Positions 8,431 through 16,269 of a stretch of 64,000 nt of DNA are shown piece by piece. The notes beneath the pieces were generated by a model, which saw only the letters and a list, made by a program, of their open reading frames with translations, did not search any database and was not told where the DNA came from. How positions within the stretch are numbered: position 1 is the first letter of the stretch; every line of letters begins with the position of its first letter. Source of the DNA: Caulobacter segnis ATCC 21756. Lineage in GTDB: Bacteria; Pseudomonadota; Alphaproteobacteria; Caulobacterales; Caulobacteraceae. The position numbers were made by a program, and so were the translations under genes. The DNA lies in assembly GCF_000092285.1 (NCBI RefSeq), contig NC_014100.1, forward strand, positions 2,108,001-2,172,000. Direction: 5' to 3'.

Positions 8431-8447
8431 GTTTATAAGTGTAATCC

Positions 8448-8849
8448 ATGAGCAAGACCGTCCTCGCCGCCGCCGTCGTCCTCGCCGCCACGGGCTTCGC
8501 GCTCGCGGGTTGCCAGAAGGAGATCAAGCCGCCGTTCGAGCAGGGGGTCTGCTTCCACGTGGCGACGAACAAGGACGGAACGCTCCGCTATAACCCCGTG
8601 GCCCGCAAGGTGCCGATGATGGAGGAATGCGCCGCGACGCTGGAAGGCATGCGCATGCGCTTTGTTCGCCTCGGCCAGTCGAACAGCCAGGGCATGGTGG
8701 GCGCATACCAAGGCTCCTTCATCTTCATCGAGAAGGAAGGCATTTATCTGGGCCAGACCTATGATGGGCCGCGCTTCATGTCGCTGGTGCGCACCGGCGA
8801 CGGCCGCCTGGCGGTGCCCGGCGCCATCCGGCGCGTTCCGGCCCCGTAG
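8448..8849 (+). CDS. Small lipoprotein of unknown function
   Basis: 133 residues with a lipoprotein signal: MSKTVLAAAVVLAATGFALAG ends in the lipobox LAGC (Cys22), followed by QKEIKPPFEQG. The mature part holds two further cysteines (VCFHV and EECAATL) and a mixed strand/helix pattern. No known family is recognised. It starts 17 bases after the stop of the membrane-anchored gene upstream, so a shared envelope function is plausible but unproven. Confidence 0.75.
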   Translation: MSKTVLAAAVVLAATGFALAGCQKEIKPPFEQGVCFHVATNKDGTLRYNPVARKVPMMEECAATLEGMRMRFVRLGQSNSQGMVGAYQGSFIFIEKEGIYLGQTYDGPRFMSLVRTGDGRLAVPGAIRRVPAP

Positions 8850-8896
8850 GCGAGGGGGCGTTTTCGTCCGTCCACAGCCGTCTTTCTCGTCCACAA

Positions 8897-8911
8897 GAAC
8901 ATATTGAGAAC
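8897..8911 (+). promoter_or_regulatory. LexA box upstream of ssb
   Basis: GAAC-ATATTGA-GAAC is the complement of GTTC-N7-GTTC, the LexA (SOS) operator of alphaproteobacteria, with exact spacing. It lies 86 bases before the ssb ATG, where it could cover the promoter. Confidence 0.75.
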
Positions 8912-8927
8912 AAAACTTGCGCGCCGT

Positions 8928-8942
8928 TTAACGGCTCGTTAA
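8928..8942 (+). promoter_or_regulatory. CtrA box upstream of ssb
   Basis: TTAA-CGGCTCG-TTAA, followed by C, is a perfect match to the full CtrA site TTAA-N7-TTAA(C). It lies between the LexA box and the ssb start. CtrA is the cell-cycle master regulator in Caulobacter; the effect here (activation or repression) cannot be told from sequence. Confidence 0.7.
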
Positions 8943-8996
8943 CTTGCGCTCTCAGATTCCGGCGCATGGGTCGCCGGGCGAGAGCAAGGTCAAGCG

Positions 8997-9501
8997 ATGG
9001 CGGGCAGCGTCAACAAGGTCATTCTGGTGGGCAATCTCGGGGCCGATCCCGAGATCCGTAGCCTGGGTTCCGGCGACCGCGTCGCCAATCTCCGTATCGC
9101 CACGTCGGAAACCTGGCGCGACCGCAACAGCGGCGAGCGCAAGGAGAAGACCGAATGGCACCGGGTCGTCATCTTCAACGACAACCTGGTGAAGGTGGCC
9201 GAGCAGTACCTCAAGAAGGGCTCGACCGTTTACATCGAAGGCGCGCTTCAGACCCGCAAGTGGACTGACAACACCGGCCAGGAAAAGTACTCGACCGAAA
9301 TCGTGCTGCAGAAATTCCGCGGCGAGCTGACCATGCTGGGCGGCCGCGGCGACAGCGCCGGCGCGTCTTCGGGCGGCGGCGACGAGTACGGCGGCGGGCT
9401 ATTCGGGCGGCGGCTCCAGCTTTGGCGGCGGCCAGCGCAGCCAACCGAGCGGTCCGCGCGAGAGCTTCTCGGCCGACCTGGACGACGAAATTCCGTTCTA
9501 G
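8997..9501 (+). CDS. ssb: Single-stranded DNA-binding protein, frameshifted near the C-terminus
   Basis: SSB covers single-stranded DNA during replication, repair and recombination. The OB fold is clear from [21 protein letters not shown] through [30 protein letters not shown] and [16 protein letters not shown], then a Gly-rich linker. As written, the frame is lost at about 9396-9398 (an extra G in GGCGGCGGGC). With one base removed the protein continues [19 protein letters not shown] and ends in the canonical acidic tip DLDDEIPF at TAG 9499-9501, 167 residues in all. Read literally, the frame runs to 9572 and loses the tip that binds replication and repair partners. As ssb is essential, a sequencing error is the most likely cause. 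Confidence 0.9.
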
Positions 9502-9671
9502 GACAGTGGACGGCCCGTCGATGGCCATCGCGCCTTAAAGACGGCGGCTCCACGGGGGCGAGCGGCGGGTGATCCTAGAGGTCGCCCGCCGCTTTCGTTT
9601 GGACGAGCACTCGACTTGTCGACAGTCTAAAGTTGTGTTCTCCTTCGGTTTCACCGGTAGGAGGGCGCTAG

Positions 9672-10361
9672 ATGCGACGGATGCTTCTGAGTGTTGGCGT
9701 GGTGGCTCTTTTAGCGACCGGTTCTGTCGCCTCCGCCCGGCAAAGCGACACCTTGATCGGCGACTCCCGGCGCCAGCAGGGGCTGGAGTCCGAGATGGGG
9801 CGCCTGCGAATGGGGCAAACGGGCGGTGCGCGCGCAGGCGTTTGCCCGCTCGTCCGGGGCGCGTCGGCGGAGATCAACACCTATGTGACCGCTCGCTTGC
9901 GCCAGGTCGCCGATCAGGTCGGCGCCGAATACGCGCATCACGATTGCGAGCCGAACGTGGTCGTCCTGTTCTCGCCTAACCCCGACGAACTGGTGGCCGA
10001 GGCCACGCGCGCCAAGCGGTTCAACTATCGTGGAGTCGCCGCTCAGGACGTCGAGCGATTCAAGACCAGCAGCCAGCCGGTGCGGTGGATCCACGGTTCG
10101 GCCACGCCGGGCTTCAAGACCCATGATGCGAGGCCCTACAACGCCCTGGTGATCGTGGACTCCAACAAGGCCGCCGATATCAAGGTCTCGACCTTGGCCG
10201 ACTATGTCAGCCTGATCGCGCTGGCGGATGTCAGGGTTCGGCCGGCGCCGGCCGAGGGTTCGATCATGAACCTGTTCGACAGCGCCGCGGACGGGACGCC
10301 TCAGGCGATGACCGAGGCGGACCGGGCGTATCTCCGCGCGGTCCATAGTCGCCGATACTAA
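9672..10361 (+). CDS. Secreted protein of unknown function
   Basis: 229 residues with a cleavable signal peptide (MRRMLLSVGVVALLATGSVASA, cut likely after ASA). The mature protein starts with a short polar stretch, then CPLVRGASAEINTYVTARLRQVADQVGAEYAHHDCEPNVVVLF, in which two cysteines could pair; the rest is mixed alpha/beta and ends in AMTEADRAYLRAVHSRRY. Similar proteins occur in Caulobacter and relatives without assigned function. It appears monocistronic: ssb lies upstream and a long non-coding stretch follows. I do not recognise a catalytic motif. Confidence 0.7.
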   Translation: MRRMLLSVGVVALLATGSVASARQSDTLIGDSRRQQGLESEMGRLRMGQTGGARAGVCPLVRGASAEINTYVTARLRQVADQVGAEYAHHDCEPNVVVLFSPNPDELVAEATRAKRFNYRGVAAQDVERFKTSSQPVRWIHGSATPGFKTHDARPYNALVIVDSNKAADIKVSTLADYVSLIALADVRVRPAPAEGSIMNLFDSAADGTPQAMTEADRAYLRAVHSRRY

Positions 10362-10936
10362 TCTATGGGTTGAGTTGCGAAGGGGTGCTGCGCCGATGCG
10401 GCGCCCTTAGGGCTCCTCATGATCGCGACGTTGTCTGGCGGCTAACGGACAGCGTCGCGGGCTGCTGTTCATGTCTTCGGACCGCGGACAGGACGGCCGC
10501 GCCAGGTCGGTGCGAGCTTTCGCGCCCTGGGCTGGCCGCGTTGTCGGCGTGACCCGTATGGCATGCGTTCCAAAGAGCGCCGCTCCACACGCCAGAGTGG
10601 TGGGCTCCGCGCCGTCCGAACGTCTTGAAAGCCGTTCGGCGCTGCGGCGACTGGTCGTCATGCGCGCAAGACAGCTCTCAGTCCGCGGATTTAAATCGTA
10701 CTTCGTGCAGGTTTCGGTCACGCCCGCCATTTGGACAACGTTGTCATTGAAAATATTTGCCGAATTCTCAGGATGGGGCATGGAACGATAAGCGCCAGTG
10801 GACGCGTTCTTGAGCGAAGTGCTACTGAAGCCCCGGATATTGCACTGCGGGATCACGACGAAGCAGCGCTGTTCCAAGGTGAGACGCTCCCAGCAGAGGG
10901 GCGCGGCCTTTTCACTTATCGCAGGGTGAATTTCAT
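10362..10936. other. 575-base stretch with no supported gene
   Basis: Open frames exist on both strands here, but none has family-like composition, a ribosome-binding site or a recognisable domain. The middle (about 10660-10790) is visibly richer in A and T than its neighbours. It must hold the ppdK promoter. It may be a decayed gene or an untranslated RNA region; nothing decides between these. Confidence 0.5.
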
Positions 10937-13624
10937 ATGCCGGTTGAGACGCTGACCAAGGCCCGTTGGGTATACGCATTTGGCGGAGGCGGCGCCGACG
11001 GCGACGCTTCCATGAAGAACCTTCTCGGAGGCAAGGGCGCCAACCTCGCCGAGATGTCCTCTCTGGGCCTTCCCGTGCCGCCCGGGTTCACGATCACAAC
11101 CGAGGCGTGCGTCCACTACTACGCCAACGGCAGGCAGTACCCGGCCGATCTGGCCGATCAGGTCAAGGTCGGCCTCGCCAAGGTCGAGGAGATCACGGGC
11201 AAGCGCTTCGGCGACGTCGCCAATCCGCTGCTGGTTTCGGTGCGTTCGGGCGCCCGGGCCTCGATGCCGGGCATGATGGACACCGTCCTGAACCTGGGCC
11301 TCAACGACGAGACCGTCGAGGGCCTGGCCAAGCTGTCGGGCGACCGCCGCTTCGCCTATGACAGCTACCGCCGCTTCATCCAGATGTACTCGAATGTCGT
11401 GCTCAATCTCGAGCACCACATGTTCGAGGAGATTCTGGACGATCACAAGGAACGCCTCGACATCACGGTCGACACCGGTTTGACCGCCGACGACTGGGCC
11501 GAGGTGATCAAGGACTATAAGGCCGCCGTGCGCGACCATCTGGGCAAGCCGTTCCCGCAGGACGCCCAGGAGCAGCTGTGGGGCGCCGTGGGCGCCGTGT
11601 TCGCCAGCTGGATGAACGACCGGGCCAAGTTCTATCGCCGCATGCACGACATCCCCGAAAGCTGGGGCACGGCCGTGAACATCCAGTCGATGGTGTTCGG
11701 CAACATGGGCGACACCTCGGCGACGGGCGTGGCCTTCACCCGCAACCCGTCGAACGGCGACAACCGCCTCTATGGCGAGTTCCTGATCAACGCCCAGGGC
11801 GAGGACGTGGTCGCGGGCATCCGCACGCCGCAGTCCCTGACCAAGGCCGCCCGCGAGGAGATGGGTGACACCGCCCCCTCGATGGAAGAGGCGATGCCGG
11901 AGGTGTTCGGCCAGTTCAAGACCGTGGTCGAGACGCTGGAGCGCCACTACCGCGACATGCAGGACATCGAGTTCACGGTGGAGCAGGGCAAGCTCTACAT
12001 GCTGCAGACCCGCAACGGGAAGCGCACGGCCAAGGCCGCGCTGAAGGTCGCGGTCGACATGGCGGCCGAGGGCGTGATCAGCAAGGAAGAGGCCGTGGGC
12101 CGCGTCGAGCCGGCCTCGCTGGACCAACTGCTGCACCCGACCATCGATCCCACCGCGCATCGCGACGTGATCACCACGGGCCTGCCCGCTTCGCCCGGCG
12201 CGGCGACCGGCAAGATCGTCTTCGACAGCGACGCCGCCGAAAAGGCCGCGGCCAATGGCGAGGCGGTGATCCTGGTGCGCGAGGAGACGTCGCCCGAGGA
12301 CATCCACGGCATGCACGCCGCTCGCGGCATCATCACCGCGCGGGGCGGCATGACCAGCCACGCCGCCGTCGTGGCGCGCGGCATGGGGCGGGCCTGCGTC
12401 TCGGGCGCTGGCGACGTCGCCATCTTCGAGAAGGAAGGCCTGTTCCGCGTCCGTGGCCGCGAGTTCAAGCTCGGCGAGATCATCACCATCGACGGCTCGA
12501 CCGGGGAAATCCTGGCTGGCTCGCCCAAGATGATCGAGCCCGAGCTGACCGGCGACTTCGCGACCCTGATGGGCTGGGCCGACCAGGTCCGCCGCCTGAA
12601 GGTGCGCGCCAACGCCGAGACGCCTTTGGACGCCAAGACCGCCCGTCAGTTCGGCGCGGAGGGCATCGGCCTTTGCCGCACCGAGCACATGTTCTTCGAC
12701 GACACCCGGATCGCCGCCGTGCGCGAGATGATCCTGGCCGACGACGAGAACGGCCGTCGCGCCGCCCTGGCCAAGATCGCGCCCTTCCAGAAGGCCGACT
12801 TCGTCGAGCTCTTCACGATCATGGAAGGCCTGCCGGTCACGATCCGCCTGCTGGATCCGCCGCTGCACGAGTTCCTGCCGCACACCGAGGAAGACGTCGA
12901 AGCCGTGGCCAAGGCCACCGGCCTGGACGCCGCCAAGCTGATGCGCCGGGCCAAGGAGCTGCACGAGACCAACCCCATGCTGGGCCACCGCGGCTGCCGC
13001 CTGGGCGTCTCGTATCCCGAGATCTACGAGATGCAGGTCCGGGCCATCCTCGAGGCGGCCTGCGAGATCGCCAAGTCGGGCAAGGCCGCGCCCGTGCCCG
13101 AGATCATGCACCCGCTGGTCGCCAAGGGCGAGGAGATGAAGTACCTGCGCGACCTGACCGACCGCGTCGCCAAGGCGGTGCTGGAAGAGCAGGGCGTGGA
13201 CCTGAAGTACACCGTCGGCACCATGATCGAGCTGCCCCGCGCCGCCCTGCGCGCCGGCGACCTGGCCGCCAACGCCGAGTTCTTCAGCTTCGGCACCAAC
13301 GACCTCACCCAGACAACGTTCGGCATCAGCCGCGACGACGCCGGCAAGTTCCTGGGCGCCTATATCGACAAGGGCATCTTCGAGAAGGACCCCTTCGTCA
13401 GCCTCGACCAGGAAGGCGTCGGTGATTTGATCCGCATCGCCGCCGAGCGCGGCCGCGCGGCGCGTCCGGACGTCAAGCTGGGCATCTGCGGCGAGCATGG
13501 CGGCGATCCGGCCTCGATCGGCTTCTGCGAGAAAGTCGGCCTCGACTACGTGTCGTGCTCGCCCTACCGCGTGCCGATCGCTCGTCTGGCGGCCGCCCAG
13601 GCGGCGCTGGCCAGCAAGAGCTAA
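10937..13624 (+). CDS. ppdK: Pyruvate, phosphate dikinase
   Basis: 895 residues, the usual length of the family. It interconverts PEP, AMP and PPi with pyruvate, ATP and Pi in the cytoplasm. The N-terminal ATP-grasp domain is seen from GGKGANLAEM, SVRSGARASMPGMMDTVLNLG and FTRNPSNGDNRLYGEFL; the phosphohistidine domain has GGMTSHAAVVARGMG with catalytic His at about 475; the C-terminal TIM-barrel PEP site has GTNDLTQTTFGISRDD and GICGEHGGDP with the catalytic Cys at about 849. The ATG at 10937 starts MPVETLTKARWVYAFGGG, typical of the family. A terminator follows directly. It lies alone on its transcript. Confidence 0.97.
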   Translation: MPVETLTKARWVYAFGGGGADGDASMKNLLGGKGANLAEMSSLGLPVPPGFTITTEACVHYYANGRQYPADLADQVKVGLAKVEEITGKRFGDVANPLLVSVRSGARASMPGMMDTVLNLGLNDETVEGLAKLSGDRRFAYDSYRRFIQMYSNVVLNLEHHMFEEILDDHKERLDITVDTGLTADDWAEVIKDYKAAVRDHLGKPFPQDAQEQLWGAVGAVFASWMNDRAKFYRRMHDIPESWGTAVNIQSMVFGNMGDTSATGVAFTRNPSNGDNRLYGEFLINAQGEDVVAGIRTPQSLTKAAREEMGDTAPSMEEAMPEVFGQFKTVVETLERHYRDMQDIEFTVEQGKLYMLQTRNGKRTAKAALKVAVDMAAEGVISKEEAVGRVEPASLDQLLHPTIDPTAHRDVITTGLPASPGAATGKIVFDSDAAEKAAANGEAVILVREETSPEDIHGMHAARGIITARGGMTSHAAVVARGMGRACVSGAGDVAIFEKEGLFRVRGREFKLGEIITIDGSTGEILAGSPKMIEPELTGDFATLMGWADQVRRLKVRANAETPLDAKTARQFGAEGIGLCRTEHMFFDDTRIAAVREMILADDENGRRAALAKIAPFQKADFVELFTIMEGLPVTIRLLDPPLHEFLPHTEEDVEAVAKATGLDAAKLMRRAKELHETNPMLGHRGCRLGVSYPEIYEMQVRAILEAACEIAKSGKAAPVPEIMHPLVAKGEEMKYLRDLTDRVAKAVLEEQGVDLKYTVGTMIELPRAALRAGDLAANAEFFSFGTNDLTQTTFGISRDDAGKFLGAYIDKGIFEKDPFVSLDQEGVGDLIRIAAERGRAARPDVKLGICGEHGGDPASIGFCEKVGLDYVSCSPYRVPIARLAAAQAALASKS

Positions 13625-13654
13625 GCTCTCGCTTCAAGCCTGAACTCACTTGGA

Positions 13655-13685
13655 GGGCCTCGGACTGGACAGTCCGAGGCCCTTT
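13655..13685 (+). terminator. Rho-independent terminator after ppdK
   Basis: GGGCCTCGGACT-GGAC-AGTCCGAGGCCC is a 12-bp perfect stem with a tetraloop followed by TTT, 30 bases after the ppdK stop. Confidence 0.9.
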
Positions 13686-13719
13686 CCCTATCCGGGGCCT
13701 CAGGGTTTGGGGGGAAGTC

Positions 13720-14379
13720 ATGGCCTATCTGCGCTGGCGCCGGTTCACGGAGCTGCTGTCGCTGGACAATCCGGCGCTGGGCGAGCTGTTCATGCGCAAG
13801 CGCCACAAGCCGATCGTCGCCGCGCCCGTCGAGAAGTGGGACGCCGAGTACCAGTCCGGCATCTATGACCGCCTGAACCGCTCCGAGCAGCGCCATCACC
13901 ATCGCCTGCTGGCCGCCATGATCGCCGACCGCTGGCCCAACCCGCGCGTCCTGGAGATCGGGGCGGGCGAGGGGGTGTTCTTCGAGGCGCTGCGCGCCCA
14001 CCGGCCCGCCCGCTATGTCGGCGTCGACTTCTCCAGGCCCGCCATCGAGCGGGGCGAGCTGCGTCTGGCGCCCGAGATCGCCATCGGCGAGGTCAAGATG
14101 GCGCTGGGCGATGGCCGGACCTTCGAGACCGACGAGACCTTCGACGTCGTGGTGTTTTCGGAATGCATCGAGCACCTGGGCGAGGTCGAAAACCTGGTCG
14201 CCCACTACGCGCCTAACTTGAAGCCCGACGGCGCTGTCGGCCTGACCATGTGGCTGGCGCTGAAGCCGCTGCGCTTGTGGCATCGCCTGAAGGCGATAGG
14301 CGAGGTGCTGGACGAAGCGGTGATCAACACCCCTTGGGGCGGCGGCTGGCTGGTGGCCGTGGTGCGGGCGAGGGGCTGA
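13720..14379 (+). CDS. Class I SAM-dependent methyltransferase
   Basis: 219 residues from the ATG at 13720 (GGGGGAAG just upstream); earlier in-frame starts lie inside ppdK. The SAM-binding motif I is VLEIGAGEGVFFEAL (about 74-88), followed by the acidic motif YVGVDFSRPA, motif III DGRTFETDETFDVVVFSECIEHL and a post-motif segment APNLKPDGAVGLTMW. This is the layout of small-molecule methyltransferases; the IEHLG after motif III is like that of UbiG-type enzymes. The substrate cannot be told. The N-terminal 70 residues are basic and specific to this group. It is followed by a long repeat-filled intergenic stretch. Confidence 0.85.
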   Translation: MAYLRWRRFTELLSLDNPALGELFMRKRHKPIVAAPVEKWDAEYQSGIYDRLNRSEQRHHHRLLAAMIADRWPNPRVLEIGAGEGVFFEALRAHRPARYVGVDFSRPAIERGELRLAPEIAIGEVKMALGDGRTFETDETFDVVVFSECIEHLGEVENLVAHYAPNLKPDGAVGLTMWLALKPLRLWHRLKAIGEVLDEAVINTPWGGGWLVAVVRARG

Positions 14380-14394
14380 TAAGCCGGATTTCGC

Positions 14395-14530
14395 GCCCCC
14401 CTCCGTCGCGTCGCCTATCGGCGCCGCGCCACCTCCCCCGTCTCACGGGGGAGGAGGTCGATCCAACCTCCCCACCCGTAGCGAAGCGTACGGGGGAGGT
14501 GCGCGATGCGGATACGCATCGTGACGGAGG
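14395..14530. repeat. GC-rich intergenic inverted-repeat element
   Basis: Several CCTCCCCC/GGGGGAGG arms are arranged head to head (for example CCTCCCCCGTCTCACGGGGG near 14430-14450 and ACGGGGGAGGT near 14491-14501). Similar elements occur in this window near 21570-21695 and 24655-24775. They are of the kind that lies between genes throughout Caulobacter genomes. No coding potential. Confidence 0.6.
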
Positions 14531-14553
14531 GGGCGTTCTACCCCAAACGCAAA

Positions 14554-14587
14554 ACCGCCCCGAGGCGGGGAGGAGCCTCGGGGCGGT
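14554..14587 (+). terminator. Long GC-rich stem-loop
   Basis: ACCGCCCCGAGGC and GCCTCGGGGCGGT form a 13-bp perfect stem around an 8-base purine loop, preceded by AAAA on the plus side. Seen from the minus strand it has a T run after the stem, so it could end the wrbA transcript. Confidence 0.7.
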
Positions 14588-14604
14588 CGCTAGGCCGTCC
14601 GCCT

Positions 14605-14654
14605 GGAGCCCTTTAGCTTTGGATGCGAACATCCAAAGCGTTCAAAAGGGCTCC
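14605..14654. repeat. Long hairpin with CGAA tetraloop
   Basis: GGAGCCCTTT and AAAGGGCTCC form an outer 10-bp stem, and GCTTTGGATG-CGAA-CATCCAAAGC an inner 10-bp stem closed by a stable tetraloop; a short asymmetric bulge (A against GTTCA) separates them. It is not followed by a T run. Confidence 0.7.
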
Positions 14655-14666
14655 AAATGTTTGATT

Positions 14667-14719
14667 CTAGAGCCTGCTGACCCTGGTTAGATGAGCTATC
14701 TAACCAGGGCAGGCTCTAG
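14667..14719. repeat. Long hairpin beside wrbA
   Basis: CTAGAGCCTGC-TGA-CCCTGGTTAG (14667-14690) pairs with 14700-14719 over 20 or more bases, with only a TGA bulge, around a 9-base loop. It lies 36 bases past the wrbA stop on the minus strand, and there is no T run on either side. Confidence 0.7.
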
Positions 14720-14755
14720 GGGGAGGGGTGCGGACGGCCGCTGCCGGCCTGAGCG

Positions 14756-15355
14756 TTAGCCGTGCAGCTTGATGGCGGTTTCGGCGACCTTGCGGCCTTG
14801 GTAGCGAGCGCCCATCAGTTCGTTCTCGCTGGGCTGACGCGAGCCGTCGCCGCCGGCGATCGTCGTGGCGCCGTAGGGGCTGCCGCCGGTGACTTCGTCC
14901 AGGGTCATTTGGCCCGCATGGCCGTAGTCCATGCCCACGATCACCATGCCGAAGTGCAGCAGGTTGGTGATGATCGAGAACAGCGTGGTTTCCTGACCGC
15001 CGTGCTGGGTCGCCGTCGAGGTGAAGGCGCCGCCGACCTTGCCGTGCAGGGCGCCGCGGGCCCACAGGCCGCCGGCTTGGTCGAGGAACGCCGCCAGTTG
15101 CGAGCTCATGCGGCCAAAGCGCGTGCCGGTGCCGACGATGACGGCGTCATAGTTGGCCAGGTCCTCGACCGTGGCGACCGGAGCCTCCTGGTCGAGCTTG
15201 AAGTGGGCGCGTTGGGCGACTTCCAGGGGCGCGGTTTCCGGCACGCGCTTGATGTCGACCTGGGCGCCGGCTTCGCGAGCGCCTTCGGCGACGGCCTTGG
15301 CCATCGTCTCGATGTGGCCGTACGACGAGTAGTAGAGAACGAGAACCTTGGCCAT
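14756..15355 (-). CDS. wrbA: NAD(P)H:quinone oxidoreductase, WrbA type IV
   Basis: 199 residues. A flavodoxin-like FMN enzyme that reduces quinones by two electrons and so avoids semiquinones. The FMN phosphate loop is [19 protein letters not shown]; the other FMN contacts are [19 protein letters not shown] and [15 protein letters not shown], all in family order, and the C-terminal [14 protein letters not shown] is conserved. A strong AAAGGAGG precedes the ATG. A pirin gene lies upstream on the same strand (82 bases away), and a LysR gene is divergent from pirin, suggesting a small redox-responsive unit. Confidence 0.95.
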   Translation of the reverse strand: MAKVLVLYYSSYGHIETMAKAVAEGAREAGAQVDIKRVPETAPLEVAQRAHFKLDQEAPVATVEDLANYDAVIVGTGTRFGRMSSQLAAFLDQAGGLWARGALHGKVGGAFTSTATQHGGQETTLFSIITNLLHFGMVIVGMDYGHAGQMTLDEVTGGSPYGATTIAGGDGSRQPSENELMGARYQGRKVAETAIKLHG

Positions 15356-15437
15356 GACGGCCTCCTTTGAAGCAGGTTAGGGGGAAAGTTAGGCGCGAGG
15401 CTAAGGTTTCCTCGCGCCCAGTTCTTGAATGGAACGT

Positions 15438-16142
15438 CTAGTCTTGGGCGGCGTCGACGAGCACCAACTCGGCGTCTTCGAGGGCGGTGATGGTCACCAC
15501 GTCCTCGTCCTTGATGGCCGCGCCGTCGCGGGCGTTCAGCTTGACGCCGTTGACCTCGACGGTACCCACGGCCGGAACTAGGTAGCCGCTGCGGTCCTTG
15601 CCTAGGGCGTAGGTGGTGCTCTCGCCCGCCTTCAGCGTCGCGCCCAGAACGCGGGCGTCGGTGCGGATCGGCAGGGCGTCGGCGTCATCGGCGAAGCCCG
15701 AGGCCAGGGTGACGAACTTGCCCGAGCGGTCGCCCTTGGGGAACGGCTTGGCGCCCCACGACGGCGCGGCGCCGAAGTTCTTGGGCTCGATCCAGATCTG
15801 GAAGATCCGGGTCGTTTCCGGCTCGAGGTTGTACTCCGAGTGGCGGATGCCCGTGCCCGCGCTCATCACCTGGACGTCGCCGGCCACGGTGCGGCCCTTG
15901 TTGCCCAGGCTGTCCTGGTGGGTGATCGCGCCGTCGCGGACATAGGTGATGATCTCCATGTCGCTGTGCGGATGCGGCGGGAAGCCGGTGTTGGGGGCGA
16001 TCTCGTCGTCGTTCCAGACCCGCAACGCGCCCCAGTTCATGTTACGGGGATCGTAGTAGCTGGCGAACGAGAAGTGATGCTTGGCCTTAAGCCAACCGTG
16101 GTCGGCGCCGCCAAGCTTGTCGAACGGTCTGCGGTCGATCAT
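15438..16142 (-). CDS. Pirin family protein (YhaK/YhhW type)
   Basis: 234 residues with two cupin domains. The N-terminal cupin holds the metal motif: HHFSFASYYDP, FPPHPHSDMEIITYVRDG (HxH and E) and GTGIRHSEYN, as in bacterial pirins with quercetin 2,3-dioxygenase activity. The C-terminal cupin (TLKAGESTTYALGKDRSGYLVPAVGTVEVNG) lacks metal ligands, as is usual. The physiological substrate is not known. It is transcribed away from a LysR-type gene, which probably controls it, and towards wrbA. Confidence 0.9.
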   Translation of the reverse strand: MIDRRPFDKLGGADHGWLKAKHHFSFASYYDPRNMNWGALRVWNDDEIAPNTGFPPHPHSDMEIITYVRDGAITHQDSLGNKGRTVAGDVQVMSAGTGIRHSEYNLEPETTRIFQIWIEPKNFGAAPSWGAKPFPKGDRSGKFVTLASGFADDADALPIRTDARVLGATLKAGESTTYALGKDRSGYLVPAVGTVEVNGVKLNARDGAAIKDEDVVTITALEDAELVLVDAAQD

Positions 16143-16225
16143 GGCTCTAACCTTTCTGTCCCTCTGAAGCGCCGGTCCGGCGCGTCGTGTTGAGGAGAAG
16201 ATAGGGGACCTGGCTGGATCCGAAA

Positions 16226-16253
16226 TGGAAACTGTTGAAACACATGGTTTCCA
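16226..16253. promoter_or_regulatory. Inverted repeat in the pirin/LysR intergenic region
   Basis: TGGAAAC and GTTTCCA are separated by 14 bases, and a second palindrome TGTT-GA-AACA lies inside. The element ends 16 bases before the LysR start, in the divergent promoter region. It fits an autoregulatory LysR operator (T-N11-A type); binding is inferred. Confidence 0.5.
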
Positions 16254-16269
16254 AAACTAAGCTACTGGC

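Noticed and set aside
10407..10979. Open frames on both strands before ppdK
   Set aside because: No ribosome-binding site, no recognisable motif, and overlap with the ppdK start. Kept only as an unassigned region.
10916..13498. 860-codon open frame on the minus strand opposite ppdK
   Set aside because: Shadow of a conserved GC-rich gene; His/Leu/Ala/Gly-rich with no known domain.
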